Positions 8,867-17,085 of a DNA stretch of 64,000 nt are shown here, in pieces; the stretch's first letter is position 1; every line of letters begins with the position of its first letter. Both the position numbers and the translations under genes were made by a program. Source of the DNA: UMGS1532 sp045542355. GTDB taxonomy: Bacteria; Bacillota; Clostridia; Oscillospirales; Acutalibacteraceae. Location of the stretch: contig JAZQKX010000020.1 in assembly GCA_045542355.1 (NCBI GenBank), forward strand, positions 1 to 64,000, given 5' to 3'. The notes under the pieces are model-generated. The model had not been told where the DNA came from and did not search any database. It was given only the letters and a program-made list of their open reading frames with translations.

Positions 8867-8881
8867 AATCCATTTCAGCAC
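8837..8881 (+). promoter_or_regulatory. Intercistronic hairpin over the cvpA stop codon
   Basis: GTGCTGAA (8837-8844) pairs with TTCAGCAC (8874-8881), and inside it GATTTTA pairs with TAAAATC around a five-base loop. No T run follows, so it is unlikely to be a full terminator. It ends about 30 bases before the clpE-like start and could stabilise or process the mRNA between the two genes. Confidence 0.6.
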
Positions 8882-8912
8882 AGTTTTCATAGGAAAGGAA
8901 TTTTTTGGTCTT

Positions 8913-11195
8913 ATGCTTAAAATGTGTTCTAAGTGCGGAAAAAGACCCGCAATAGTGTTCATTTCGGAAATGAACGGAAGCAGTAATGCTGAGCCACGCG
9001 GACTTTGCCTTGTTTGCGCAAAGGAAGCGGGTATTAAGCCTATTAACGACATGCTCAGTAATATGAATCTCAGCGATGAAGATATCGAGGGGATGAACGA
9101 ACAACTCATGGATGTTATGAGCATGAGTGAGGATATGGACGGCTTTGAAATGGGCGGCGCTCAGCCTTTTCCTTTTTTAAATAATCTTTTCGGCACTATG
9201 CCCTCTGGGGACAACTCTGCCAAAGGAGATGCAAAATCCGACGAGGAAAAGGGTAAGTCTAAGGATAATAAGAAAAAGGAGCCTAAAAAGCCAAGATTTT
9301 TAGGGCAGTATTGCACCAATCTTACCGAGCGCGCCAAGAAAGGTGAGCTTGATAATATTGTGGGCAGAGAAGCAGAAATGTATAGAACTATTCAGATTCT
9401 GTCCCGCCGTTCTAAGAATAATCCTTGCCTTATCGGCGAGCCTGGTGTAGGTAAGACTGCAATTGCAGAGGGCCTCGCAATTCGCATTGCCTCAGGTGAT
9501 GCTCCCGCCCGACTGCTTGACAAGGAGATACATCTTCTTGACATGACCGCATTGGTTGCGGGAACTCAGTTCAGAGGTCAGTTTGAAAGCAGAGTTAAGG
9601 GTCTTATTGATGATATTAAGAATGCGGGAAATATAATTCTGTTCATTGATGAGGTGCATAATCTTGTGGGCGCTGGGGATTCCGAGGGCTCAATGAATGC
9701 GGGTAATATCTTAAAACCCGCCCTTTCCCGTGGACAGATTCAGGTAATCGGCGCCACAACCCTTAAGGAATATAGAAAATATATCGAAAAGGACTCGGCT
9801 CTTGAGCGCCGCTTCCAGCCTGTAATCATTGAGGAGCCGTCCATCGACGAGTCGGTAAAAGTGCTCTTGGGTGTTAAGGGATATTACGAGGGTTACCACG
9901 GCGTTGAGATTCCCGATGATATAGTTAGAAAAGCCGTTAATCTTTCGGAAAGATATATCAATGATAGATTTCTACCCGATAAGGCTATCGACCTTATGGA
10001 CGAAGCCTGTGCTTGTGCCAGCCTCAGGAACAAAGCAGTAGATAAGCTATATATGGTCAATAAGAAAATTGGCGAGTTGGCTAGTGAAGAAGCTGAACTT
10101 CTGGAAAATGTTGAAGCTCCCGACTATGAAAAATTGGCGGGTATCAAATCTGAGTTGGCAAAATATAGGGGAGAGGCAGAAACTCTTTACGGACCTGCCG
10201 CCGATAACAAGGTTACCGATGACGATTTAGCTAAGGTAATCGAGCTATGGACAGGTATTCCCGCTTCTAAAATAAAGGAAACAGACCTTATGAAGCTTTC
10301 CTCGTTGGAGGATGAACTTAAAAAGCATATAATAGGTCAGGACGAAGCAATAGAGAATGTTGTCCGTGCTGTTAAGCGTTCAAGGGTGAGCATCACAACC
10401 CATCGCAGACCTGCTTCCTTTATATTTGTAGGACCGACGGGCGTGGGTAAAACCGAGCTTGTTAAGGTGTTGTCAAAGCAGCTATTCCATACCCCCGAAA
10501 CCTTGATTCGTCTTGATATGTCAGAGTTTATGGAAAAGCATTCTGTGTCCCGTCTTATTGGTGCACCTCCAGGATATGTTGGCTATGATGATGCAGGACA
10601 GCTAACTGAAAAAGTTCGCCGTAAGCCCTATTCTGTAATACTTTTTGATGAGATTGAAAAGGCGCATCCGGATGTTCTTAACATTCTTCTGCAAATCCTC
10701 GATGACGGTAGAGTGACCGATGCTCAGGGCAGAGTGGTTAATTTTGAGAATACAATAATTGTTATGACCTCTAATGCAGGTAGTGACAATTCCTCTAACC
10801 CAATGGGCTTTGGCAAAACCGTGCAAAGCGCGGTAAGAGAAAAGGCTATTTCCGCTCTGGAGCAGTTTTTACGTCCCGAATTTATCGGCAGAGTTGATGA
10901 GATAGTTGTGTTTAATACCTTAACTAAGGATGATTTTTCAAGGATAGCAGATATTGCCCTGAAAGAATTAAGCGCTGTTTTAAAAGAAAAAGGAATCTCG
11001 CTAACGTTCACTGGAGCTGTTTGCGACTTCATTGCCGAAAAATCCCATGGTGGAAAACGCGGCGCACGCGATTTAAGAAACTATGTGCGCAAAGAAATAG
11101 AGGATAAAATTGTGGGATATATTATCGACAATAGCGATATTCAGTCGATCGAATTGAGTGCCCAAAGAGATGAAATTAGCTTTTCTGTAAAATAA
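8913..11195 (+). CDS. ClpE-like ATP-dependent Clp protease ATP-binding subunit
   Basis: Hsp100 unfoldase expected to feed proteins to ClpP. It lacks the ClpA/C N-domain and starts with a zinc site, Cys5-x2-Cys8 and Cys32-x2-Cys35, like ClpE and McsA. A low-complexity linker follows (about residues 100-128, Lys/Asp/Glu-rich). The first AAA+ domain has Walker A GEPGVGKT at 175-182. A short coiled-coil middle segment comes next, then a second AAA+ domain with GPTGVGKT near residue 507. The loop PMGFGK occupies the place of the ClpP-docking VGF/IGF tripeptide. Length 760. I see no CtsR-type repeat upstream. Confidence 0.88.
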   Translation: MLKMCSKCGKRPAIVFISEMNGSSNAEPRGLCLVCAKEAGIKPINDMLSNMNLSDEDIEGMNEQLMDVMSMSEDMDGFEMGGAQPFPFLNNLFGTMPSGDNSAKGDAKSDEEKGKSKDNKKKEPKKPRFLGQYCTNLTERAKKGELDNIVGREAEMYRTIQILSRRSKNNPCLIGEPGVGKTAIAEGLAIRIASGDAPARLLDKEIHLLDMTALVAGTQFRGQFESRVKGLIDDIKNAGNIILFIDEVHNLVGAGDSEGSMNAGNILKPALSRGQIQVIGATTLKEYRKYIEKDSALERRFQPVIIEEPSIDESVKVLLGVKGYYEGYHGVEIPDDIVRKAVNLSERYINDRFLPDKAIDLMDEACACASLRNKAVDKLYMVNKKIGELASEEAELLENVEAPDYEKLAGIKSELAKYRGEAETLYGPAADNKVTDDDLAKVIELWTGIPASKIKETDLMKLSSLEDELKKHIIGQDEAIENVVRAVKRSRVSITTHRRPASFIFVGPTGVGKTELVKVLSKQLFHTPETLIRLDMSEFMEKHSVSRLIGAPPGYVGYDDAGQLTEKVRRKPYSVILFDEIEKAHPDVLNILLQILDDGRVTDAQGRVVNFENTIIVMTSNAGSDNSSNPMGFGKTVQSAVREKAISALEQFLRPEFIGRVDEIVVFNTLTKDDFSRIADIALKELSAVLKEKGISLTFTGAVCDFIAEKSHGGKRGARDLRNYVRKEIEDKIVGYIIDNSDIQSIELSAQRDEISFSVK

Positions 11196-11227
11196 TTAAA
11201 ATTTTTTAAAATACCTCTTGATTTTTT

Positions 11228-11255
11228 ACGGGAATTGTGTTATTATAATTCCCGT
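11228..11255 (+). promoter_or_regulatory. Inverted repeat over the tRNA-Gly -10 region
   Basis: ACGGGAATT (11228-11236) and AATTCCCGT (11247-11255) form a perfect nine-base inverted repeat with a ten-base centre. The centre overlaps a TATAAT box (11244-11249), the likely -10 of the tRNA gene. No well-spaced -35 is evident; TTGATT at 11218 is 20 bp away. No T run follows, so it is not a clear terminator of the clpE-like gene. Confidence 0.45.
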
Positions 11256-11260
11256 CCTCT

Positions 11261-11334
11261 GCAGGTGTAGTTCAATGGTAGAACTCCAGCCTTCCAAGCT
11301 GGTCACGTGGGTTCGATTCCCATCACCTGCTCCA
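11261..11334 (+). tRNA. tRNA-Gly (anticodon TCC)
   Basis: Full cloverleaf. The acceptor arms are GCAGGTG (11261-11267) and CACCTGC, followed by T and an encoded CCA. The anticodon stem is CCAGC/GCTGG with loop CTTCCAA, giving anticodon TCC (11293-11295), which reads GGA glycine codons. The T-arm has GGGTTCGATTCCC. It is a single gene with its own terminator just downstream. Confidence 0.97.
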
Positions 11335-11340
11335 AAGAAA

Positions 11341-11373
11341 GCACAGACCCGACTGGGCCTGTGCTTGTTTTTT
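11341..11373 (+). terminator. Rho-independent terminator of tRNA-Gly
   Basis: GCACAGaCCC pairs with GGGcCTGTGC around a four-base loop, followed by TTGTTTTTT. It lies seven bases after the tRNA CCA end. Confidence 0.9.
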
Positions 11374-11395
11374 CCAACAAATTTCAACAATATTC

Positions 11396-11424
11396 TTGAC
11401 TTTATTTTTCATAGTAATTAGAAT
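11396..11424 (+). promoter_or_regulatory. Promoter of the secreted repeat protein gene
   Basis: TTGACT (11396-11401), a 17-bp spacer and TAGAAT (11419-11424). The gene start follows 33 bases later with GGTGA (11446-11450) as RBS. Confidence 0.5.
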
Positions 11425-11456
11425 TAAGTTAAAATGATTGCTATTGGTGAATTATT

Positions 11457-13151
11457 ATGTCTAAAACCAAGTTGAATATAATAAAAGTTTACTCTGTTAT
11501 TTTTGCGGTCCTAATTATATTAAGCTCAATTTCTCAGGGGTTAACTGCTTATGCAGCCACTAAGATCGCGCCGCCCAAAAGCATCAAAACAAGTTTTGTC
11601 TCTACTGGCGTTAAAATCAAATGGAGCCGAGTAAAATCTGCTAAGGGTTATTATATTTACCGAAAGAAATCCACATCTTCTAAGTTCACCAGAATTGCAA
11701 AGATCACAAAGAATACCAAGCTATCTTATACCGACAAGAATGCCCAAAGCGGAAACTATTATATCTACGCAGTTAAATCCTACAAAGGAAAGAACACAAG
11801 TGCTTATAAAAAGACGAGTAAAAAGTTTTATTTAAAAGCTCCTGTCATTAGCTCGGTTAAAAACAACTATGCCTCTGTAACTATAAAATGGAAAAAGATA
11901 ACGGGTGTCACGGGATATCGTCTATATAGAAAAACAGGTAGCGGTAGTTGGAAGAAAATCGCTACGCTTAAAAGCGACAGCAAGGTTAAATATACCGACA
12001 AAAAGGTTGTTAACGGAAAGAAGTACACCTATTCATTAAAGGCATATCAGGGCAGTAAATCCAGCGTTCGCGGAGCCTCAAAAAAACTTAAATTCAAGAA
12101 GACGACCATAAAGATTACTCTTAATAAAACTAAACTCACATTATATACGGGCAAAAATCATACATTGAAAGCAACCCCGTCTATATCAGGTGTCAGCGTA
12201 AAATGGGAGAGTAGTAATAAAAATATTGTGACGGTCAACTCCAAAGGAAAGATCACGGCAGTTTCTGAGGGAACTGCAGAAATTACCGCTTATTTCACAT
12301 ACAATGATAAGAAATATAAAAAGACCTGCAGTGTCACCGTTAAAGAAAAGGAATACAGCATTGGTGAGGCGGTTGATTTAGATGGCAAGATTTTATTTAC
12401 TATAGATAGCGTTAAAGCGCATACATATTGTGACTCTGAGAATTCTCAGACGTCTGAAGATAATGTAATTATCAACTATAGCTACGAAAATATCTGTTGC
12501 AGTAATAACATTAAGATAGACAGAGGTAATTTTACAATTAGCGACGCCGAGGGAGGTGTAGGGACTTTCGTAGACGACTGTTTGCATTGCACCACTTCGC
12601 AGTATTGTGCTGAGGGCGTTAGCCAAAAGGGTATGGTAGCCGTTGCGGTGTTAGATAGCAAAGGTGATTACTGCAAATTGAAACTGACGGTCAATGTGGA
12701 TAACTACGGTAAACTTACTGCTAAATTCAAGCTAAAAATAGACAGAGATTGTGACGATCTATTAAGCGATAAAATAATATTTGGAATGACAAACAGCGCT
12801 GTTTGTTTAGCAAAACTCAATGCTTATAACCCGTCTACCATAAAACTTAAAAGCACAGTATATAAAAAGAACGATAGCCTAATTCTGAATGGAAAAACAG
12901 TCAACACGTCTACCTGCTCAATCGAATATAGTTATGTTTCTAAAGATGGTAAAGCCGTTATCGAACATATAAAAGCATATTTTATCGGGGAGAACCCCAA
13001 ACTTAAAAATAGTTATATATACAAAATACCCGATGGCTATGTTCTGGCAGTAGCGCAACCCCAAAAGGAGACAAGCTACGACGGAGAGATAAACTGTGAA
13101 AGCGTTTTAAAAGCCAAAGGGATTTGTTCTCTCATGACCATTATATATTAG
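11457..13151 (+). CDS. Secreted protein with two FN3-like domains and a Big_2 domain
   Basis: Extracellular protein of unknown role, probably an adhesin or wall-associated factor. A signal peptide covers about residues 1-34, ending in LTAYA-A. Two similar fibronectin-III-like modules follow (about 37-125 and 128-215), each with a VxIKW...GYxxYRK core. Then comes a bacterial Ig-like Big_2 domain (about 220-298, with VKWESSNKNIVTVNSKGKI). The C-terminal 265 residues contain several cysteines and match nothing I recognise. No LPxTG or membrane anchor is visible, so it is probably released or held non-covalently. The N-terminal half is very lysine-rich. It is a single-gene unit between two terminators. 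Confidence 0.8.
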   Translation: MSKTKLNIIKVYSVIFAVLIILSSISQGLTAYAATKIAPPKSIKTSFVSTGVKIKWSRVKSAKGYYIYRKKSTSSKFTRIAKITKNTKLSYTDKNAQSGNYYIYAVKSYKGKNTSAYKKTSKKFYLKAPVISSVKNNYASVTIKWKKITGVTGYRLYRKTGSGSWKKIATLKSDSKVKYTDKKVVNGKKYTYSLKAYQGSKSSVRGASKKLKFKKTTIKITLNKTKLTLYTGKNHTLKATPSISGVSVKWESSNKNIVTVNSKGKITAVSEGTAEITAYFTYNDKKYKKTCSVTVKEKEYSIGEAVDLDGKILFTIDSVKAHTYCDSENSQTSEDNVIINYSYENICCSNNIKIDRGNFTISDAEGGVGTFVDDCLHCTTSQYCAEGVSQKGMVAVAVLDSKGDYCKLKLTVNVDNYGKLTAKFKLKIDRDCDDLLSDKIIFGMTNSAVCLAKLNAYNPSTIKLKSTVYKKNDSLILNGKTVNTSTCSIEYSYVSKDGKAVIEHIKAYFIGENPKLKNSYIYKIPDGYVLAVAQPQKETSYDGEINCESVLKAKGICSLMTIIY

Positions 13152-13156
13152 AACAA

Positions 13157-13189
13157 AAAAGCAAGATGTAGTTTTTACATCTTGCTTTT
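13157..13189. terminator. Bidirectional terminator shared by the secreted-protein gene and prs
   Basis: AGCAAGATGTA pairs perfectly with TACATCTTGCT around a five-base loop. It is preceded by an A run and followed by TTT, so it serves both the forward gene and the convergent prs. Confidence 0.9.
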
Positions 13190-13197
13190 AGTTTTGA

Positions 13198-14322
13198 TTA
13201 GATTTGATTGTATTTTTGGAGGATAGCCTTTATGCGCTCTGCAGGATTGAGGAGTTGGCTGATTGAATTATCATAGTTGAGGGTATCGACAAGGTATGCA
13301 ATGTATTTTGACATATCAACACTTGCGTACCACTCGCGTTTGAGTAATTCATCTGTGGAATAAATAAGGTTGGTTGTAAAGATTTTATCAATTAGACCCT
13401 TTTCATAGAATTCATCGAATTTATCCAGACCGCTTGTGAAAAGGCCAAAGGTTGTGAATGCGAAAATTCTGTTTGCTTTCATTCCTTTAAGTTTTTCCGC
13501 CAGATCAAGGAGGGAGTCGCCCGAAGCAATCATATCGTCAACCACGATAACATCCTTACCGGCCACATCGTTTCCTAAAAATTCGTGGGCTTCGATGGGG
13601 TTGCGACCATTAACTATCTTAGAATAATTACGGCGCTTATAGAACATACCCAGCTCTAAACCTAGAATGGAGGAATAGTAAATACAGCGAGACATTGCGC
13701 CTTCATCGGGGGAGATGATCATTGCGTGTTCGCGGTCGAGCTTGATATTGGGAACGGTTTTAAGCAAAGCCTTTATCATTTGATAGGTAGGTTGAACATT
13801 GTCAAAGCCGCCAAGAGGGATAGCATTCTGGATACGTGGGTCATGAGCGTCAAAAGTTAGTATATTCGAAACACCCATTCCAATAAGCTCCTGCATTGCC
13901 ATTGCACAGTCGAGGGATTCGCGGGCAGTTCTTCTGTGCTGACGGCCTTCATAAAGCATAGGCATAACAACAGTGATTCTACGAGCTTTACCGCCTAATG
14001 CCTGAATAACACGCTTTAAATCCTGATAGTGGTCGTCTGGGCTCATGGGTACTTCCATACCGTACATTTTATAGGTTACACCGTAGTTGAAGCAATCAAC
14101 CACTATGTAAGCATCAAGACCGCGAGCGGTGTGCTTCATAAGGGCCTTACCTTCGCCTGTGCCGAAACGGGGGCAATCCACGTTTACGATGTAGGTGTGC
14201 TCGTCCGGCATACCACGCCACTGTAAAAGGTAATAGTCTACCTTTGCCGCAATCGCTTCACAGCCTCTGAGAGGAATAATGGCAAGGTCACCAAAGGTTG
14301 AATGTTTGTTTTGTGCTGACAT
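13198..14322 (-). CDS. prs: Ribose-phosphate pyrophosphokinase (PRPP synthetase), long form
   Basis: Makes PRPP from ribose 5-phosphate and ATP for nucleotide, His and Trp synthesis. The PRPP-binding loop is VVVDDMIASGDSLL and the flexible-loop region is FYKRRNYSK. The metal-site/regulatory segment around VVMPMLYEGRQHRR resembles the usual PYxRQDR motif. At 374 residues it is longer than the common 310-320-residue enzyme, mainly through an extended N-terminus and C-terminus; longer forms of this kind occur in Clostridia. GGAGGGA lies just upstream of the ATG. Monocistronic. Confidence 0.88.
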   Translation of the reverse strand: MSAQNKHSTFGDLAIIPLRGCEAIAAKVDYYLLQWRGMPDEHTYIVNVDCPRFGTGEGKALMKHTARGLDAYIVVDCFNYGVTYKMYGMEVPMSPDDHYQDLKRVIQALGGKARRITVVMPMLYEGRQHRRTARESLDCAMAMQELIGMGVSNILTFDAHDPRIQNAIPLGGFDNVQPTYQMIKALLKTVPNIKLDREHAMIISPDEGAMSRCIYYSSILGLELGMFYKRRNYSKIVNGRNPIEAHEFLGNDVAGKDVIVVDDMIASGDSLLDLAEKLKGMKANRIFAFTTFGLFTSGLDKFDEFYEKGLIDKIFTTNLIYSTDELLKREWYASVDMSKYIAYLVDTLNYDNSISQLLNPAERIKAILQKYNQI

Positions 14323-14420
14323 ACTTGTCCCTCCAAAAAAATATTACGAATATATAATATCACAAATGGGAGCAATATAAAAGAGATTTTTTGTTTTTTT
14401 AAAAAATTTCGTCATAATTT

Positions 14421-14460
14421 GTTAAGTACAGTTGCTTAACTGCGTTTTTTTTGGTATAAT
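14421..14460 (+). promoter_or_regulatory. thyX promoter with an inverted repeat over the -35
   Basis: TTGCTT (14432-14437), 17 bp, TATAAT (14455-14460). The inverted repeat GTTAAG (14421-14426) / CTTAAC (14435-14440) covers the -35 and could be an operator. This intergenic stretch separates divergent prs and thyX. Confidence 0.5.
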
Positions 14461-14492
14461 GAGTTAAAGTTTTTAATATAATAGGTGATATT

Positions 14493-15266
14493 ATGGCTAT
14501 TGTAACCTTAATTGCGCATACTCCCGACCCGGAAAGAGTTGTGGCTGCCGCCGCAAAGCTTTGCTATTCCCAATCGGACGTTTGTGAAATAAGCGAAAAT
14601 TTAACCGATGAAAAGGTGTCATCTTTTGTTAAGATGCTTGCCGATATTGGGCACGAAAGCCCCACCGAACACGTTTCCTTTACCTTTGGGATACAGGGTG
14701 TGTCCCGAGCTCTTTTGGCGCAGTTCACAAGGCATAGGATTGCGTCATATTCTGTGCAGAGTCAGCGCTATGTTTCCCTCGATGACTTCACTTATATTGT
14801 GCCTCCCGAAATCGAGGCAATTCCCGAGGCGATGGAAATTTTTAATGAATCTATCGAAGCCGATAAAATGTACTATAATAAGCTTTCCGAGATACTGACT
14901 AAGCACCACGAAAAGGAAATGTTAGCCTCAGGTATGGAGGAAAAGGCAGCCAAAACCGCCGCTCAGAAAAAGGCTAACGAAGATGCACGTTTTGTATTGC
15001 CCAATGCTTGTGAAACCAAGATGGTGGTAACAATGAATGTAAGAAGCCTGTATAACTTCTTCCGTCACCGTTGCTGTAACAGAGCTCAATGGGAAATCCG
15101 CGAGGTAGCGGAGCAAATGTATAAGCTGGTCTACAATGTTGCTCCAAATCTATTTGCAAATGCGGGTCCTGCTTGTGTTTCTGGCAAGTGTCCGGAGGGT
15201 AAAATGAGCTGTGGAAAAATTCTCGAAATGCGGGATAAATACAATTCTTTAAAAAGCGGTGAATAA
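14493..15266 (+). CDS. thyX: FAD-dependent thymidylate synthase ThyX
   Basis: Makes dTMP from dUMP using methylene-THF and reduced flavin. The ThyX signature RHRx7S is at Arg80-His81-Arg82...Ser90, followed by QRY. 257 residues. RBS AGGTGAT before the ATG. The tmk-like gene follows two bases after the stop region, which puts dTMP formation next to dTMP phosphorylation. A folate-salvage gene three positions later fits the same metabolism. Confidence 0.96.
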   Translation: MAIVTLIAHTPDPERVVAAAAKLCYSQSDVCEISENLTDEKVSSFVKMLADIGHESPTEHVSFTFGIQGVSRALLAQFTRHRIASYSVQSQRYVSLDDFTYIVPPEIEAIPEAMEIFNESIEADKMYYNKLSEILTKHHEKEMLASGMEEKAAKTAAQKKANEDARFVLPNACETKMVVTMNVRSLYNFFRHRCCNRAQWEIREVAEQMYKLVYNVAPNLFANAGPACVSGKCPEGKMSCGKILEMRDKYNSLKSGE

Positions 15267-15268
15267 TT

Positions 15269-15940
15269 TTGGGTAAGATAATTGTAATAGAGGGTTTAGA
15301 TGGATGTGGTAAAAGCACCCAGCTCGAAATTCTTGGTAAGAAATTGCCCCAGATGGGATACAACTGCCGTACTGTTTCTTTTCCAAACTACGATTCTCCC
15401 GCCTGTGAGCCTGTAAAGATGTATCTTGGCGGTGAGTTCGGTTCGAATCCCGACGATGTAAATGCTTTCGCGGCATCGACGCTATATGCTGTTGACCGTT
15501 TTGCCAGTTTTAAAACCGATTGGGAGAGCTTTTATAATGATGGCGGTATAATTGTATGCGGAAGATATGTCACCTCTAATGCCGTTCATCAGTGCTCCAA
15601 ACTTCCCCGCGCTGAGTGGCAGGTTTTTTCGGATTGGCTATATGATTTCGAGTATAATAAGATAGGTATACCAAAACCAGATGCCGTCATTTTCCTTAGT
15701 ATGCCTCCCGAAATGTCCGAAAAGCTTTTAATGACAAGATACGGCGGCGACGGTGATAAAAAGGATATCCACGAAAAGGATATTGAATATCAGATTAAAT
15801 GCAGAGATGCCGCACGTTTTTCTGCCCAATATAACAAATGGGAAATCATTGATTGCACTAAGGACGGAACATTAAGAACGATTGATGATATATCCAATGA
15901 AATCATGGATATTGTTTTAAAGAAAATCAAAGGAGAATAG
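15269..15940 (+). CDS. tmk: dTMP kinase-like P-loop nucleotide kinase
   Basis: Phosphorylates dTMP to dTDP. P-loop GLDGCGKST (residues 9-17), the substrate-binding DRF motif in VDRFASF, and a YVTSNAVHQ segment equivalent to the RY-S-A-QG of Tmk. The lid region KKDIHEKDIEYQ resembles the long-lid form found in some Clostridia rather than the E. coli type. The start is a TTG at 15269; no suitable ATG lies before the P-loop. Its position right after thyX supports the assignment. Confidence 0.87.
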   Translation: MGKIIVIEGLDGCGKSTQLEILGKKLPQMGYNCRTVSFPNYDSPACEPVKMYLGGEFGSNPDDVNAFAASTLYAVDRFASFKTDWESFYNDGGIIVCGRYVTSNAVHQCSKLPRAEWQVFSDWLYDFEYNKIGIPKPDAVIFLSMPPEMSEKLLMTRYGGDGDKKDIHEKDIEYQIKCRDAARFSAQYNKWEIIDCTKDGTLRTIDDISNEIMDIVLKKIKGE

Positions 15941-15943
15941 TTA

Positions 15944-16486
15944 ATGCTATATATATTTCTGGCAGACGGCTTTGAGGAAATCGAAGCACTTGCCACATTA
16001 GATATAATCCGTCGCGCAGGATTAGAGATTAATACTGTGGGTGTTACAGGTGCTACTGTGACAGGCTCCCATGGTATCTCGGTTTTAGCGGATTGCACCA
16101 TTGAGAATGTTACCGCTGACAAGCTTGATGGTGTGATATTACCTGGCGGTTTACCGGGCACCACCAATTTAGAAAAAGACAAGACCGTTTGTGAATATAT
16201 TGAAATTTCAAACAACGGCGGACTTCTTATTGCGGCTATTTGCGCCGCGCCGTCAATTCTTGGTCACATGGGGATCCTAAGCGGTAAAAAAGCCACCTGT
16301 TTTCCTGGGTTTGAGGATGAATTAAAGGGAGCTTTATGCAGTGAAGAATTCGTGGTACAGCAGGGCAATATCATAACGGCCAAGGGTGCAGGCGCTGCTC
16401 TGGATTTCGGGCTTAAGATTGTTGAATATTTTAAGGGCACAGATTTTAGCGAAGAATTAAGGAAGACCATGCAATGCGTCCGTTAG
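15944..16486 (+). CDS. DJ-1/PfpI family protein
   Basis: Member of the DJ-1/YajL branch, linked in the literature to glyoxalase or protein/nucleotide deglycation activity. The likely nucleophile is Cys100 in AAICAAPS, and the conserved acid that tunes it is Glu14 in GFEEIEAL. 180 residues is typical for the family. ATG four bases after the tmk stop. Its last 13 bases overlap the next gene. It sits in a nucleotide/folate operon, so a protective role is possible but not shown. Confidence 0.88.
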   Translation: MLYIFLADGFEEIEALATLDIIRRAGLEINTVGVTGATVTGSHGISVLADCTIENVTADKLDGVILPGGLPGTTNLEKDKTVCEYIEISNNGGLLIAAICAAPSILGHMGILSGKKATCFPGFEDELKGALCSEEFVVQQGNIITAKGAGAALDFGLKIVEYFKGTDFSEELRKTMQCVR

Positions 16487-17058
16487 ATATCAGAGAATAC
16501 AAGCAAAATCTTCGCAACTGCGTAAAGCAACAGCGTAGGGAATTAACAGCGGAAGAAAAGTCTGCTCTTGATTCAGGTGTTCTCGCAAATGTTAGGAAAA
16601 TGCGGGAATACCAGCGGTGTTCAACAATATTTGTATATGTATCTACCCCCATTGAGGTGGATACAAGGAAGATAATAGAAATGGCATGGGAGGACAACAA
16701 AAGAGTAGCTGTGCCCAGATGTATACCCGAAACCCGTCAAATGACCTTTCATTATATAACCTCTTTTGACGATTTGTCCCCAGGCACATTTTCTGTCCTT
16801 GAGCCGTCACCCGACGCACCTTTAGCCGATAACTATGATAAGTCTATAATGCTTGTTCCTGCATTGATTATAGATAAATACGGATATCGTTTGGGATATG
16901 GCAAGGGCTATTACGACAGATATATTTCAAAATATAGCGGTCTTACTGTGGGACTTTGCTATATAAGCAATATTAAAAACAGACTTTTCCACGGCCGTTT
17001 TGATAAAAAGCTGAATTATATTATAACAGAGAAATATATTAAGAGAACTTTAATGTAA
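16474..17058 (+). CDS. 5-formyltetrahydrofolate cyclo-ligase
   Basis: Converts 5-formyl-THF to 5,10-methenyl-THF with ATP, returning folate to one-carbon metabolism. The family motif LGYGKGYYDRY is at about residues 136-146, with an N-terminal basic region and the YVSTPIEVDT strand. 194 residues. It overlaps the DJ-1 gene by 13 bases in another frame, so translation is probably coupled. Its presence next to thyX, which consumes methylene-THF, makes metabolic sense. Confidence 0.92.
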   Translation: MRPLDIREYKQNLRNCVKQQRRELTAEEKSALDSGVLANVRKMREYQRCSTIFVYVSTPIEVDTRKIIEMAWEDNKRVAVPRCIPETRQMTFHYITSFDDLSPGTFSVLEPSPDAPLADNYDKSIMLVPALIIDKYGYRLGYGKGYYDRYISKYSGLTVGLCYISNIKNRLFHGRFDKKLNYIITEKYIKRTLM

Positions 17059-17085
17059 TTTATATTGTGAAAGGACTGAGAATAA

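Noticed and set aside
8867..8912. CtsR operator before the clpE-like gene
   Set aside because: No tandem GGTCAAA-type heptads are present.
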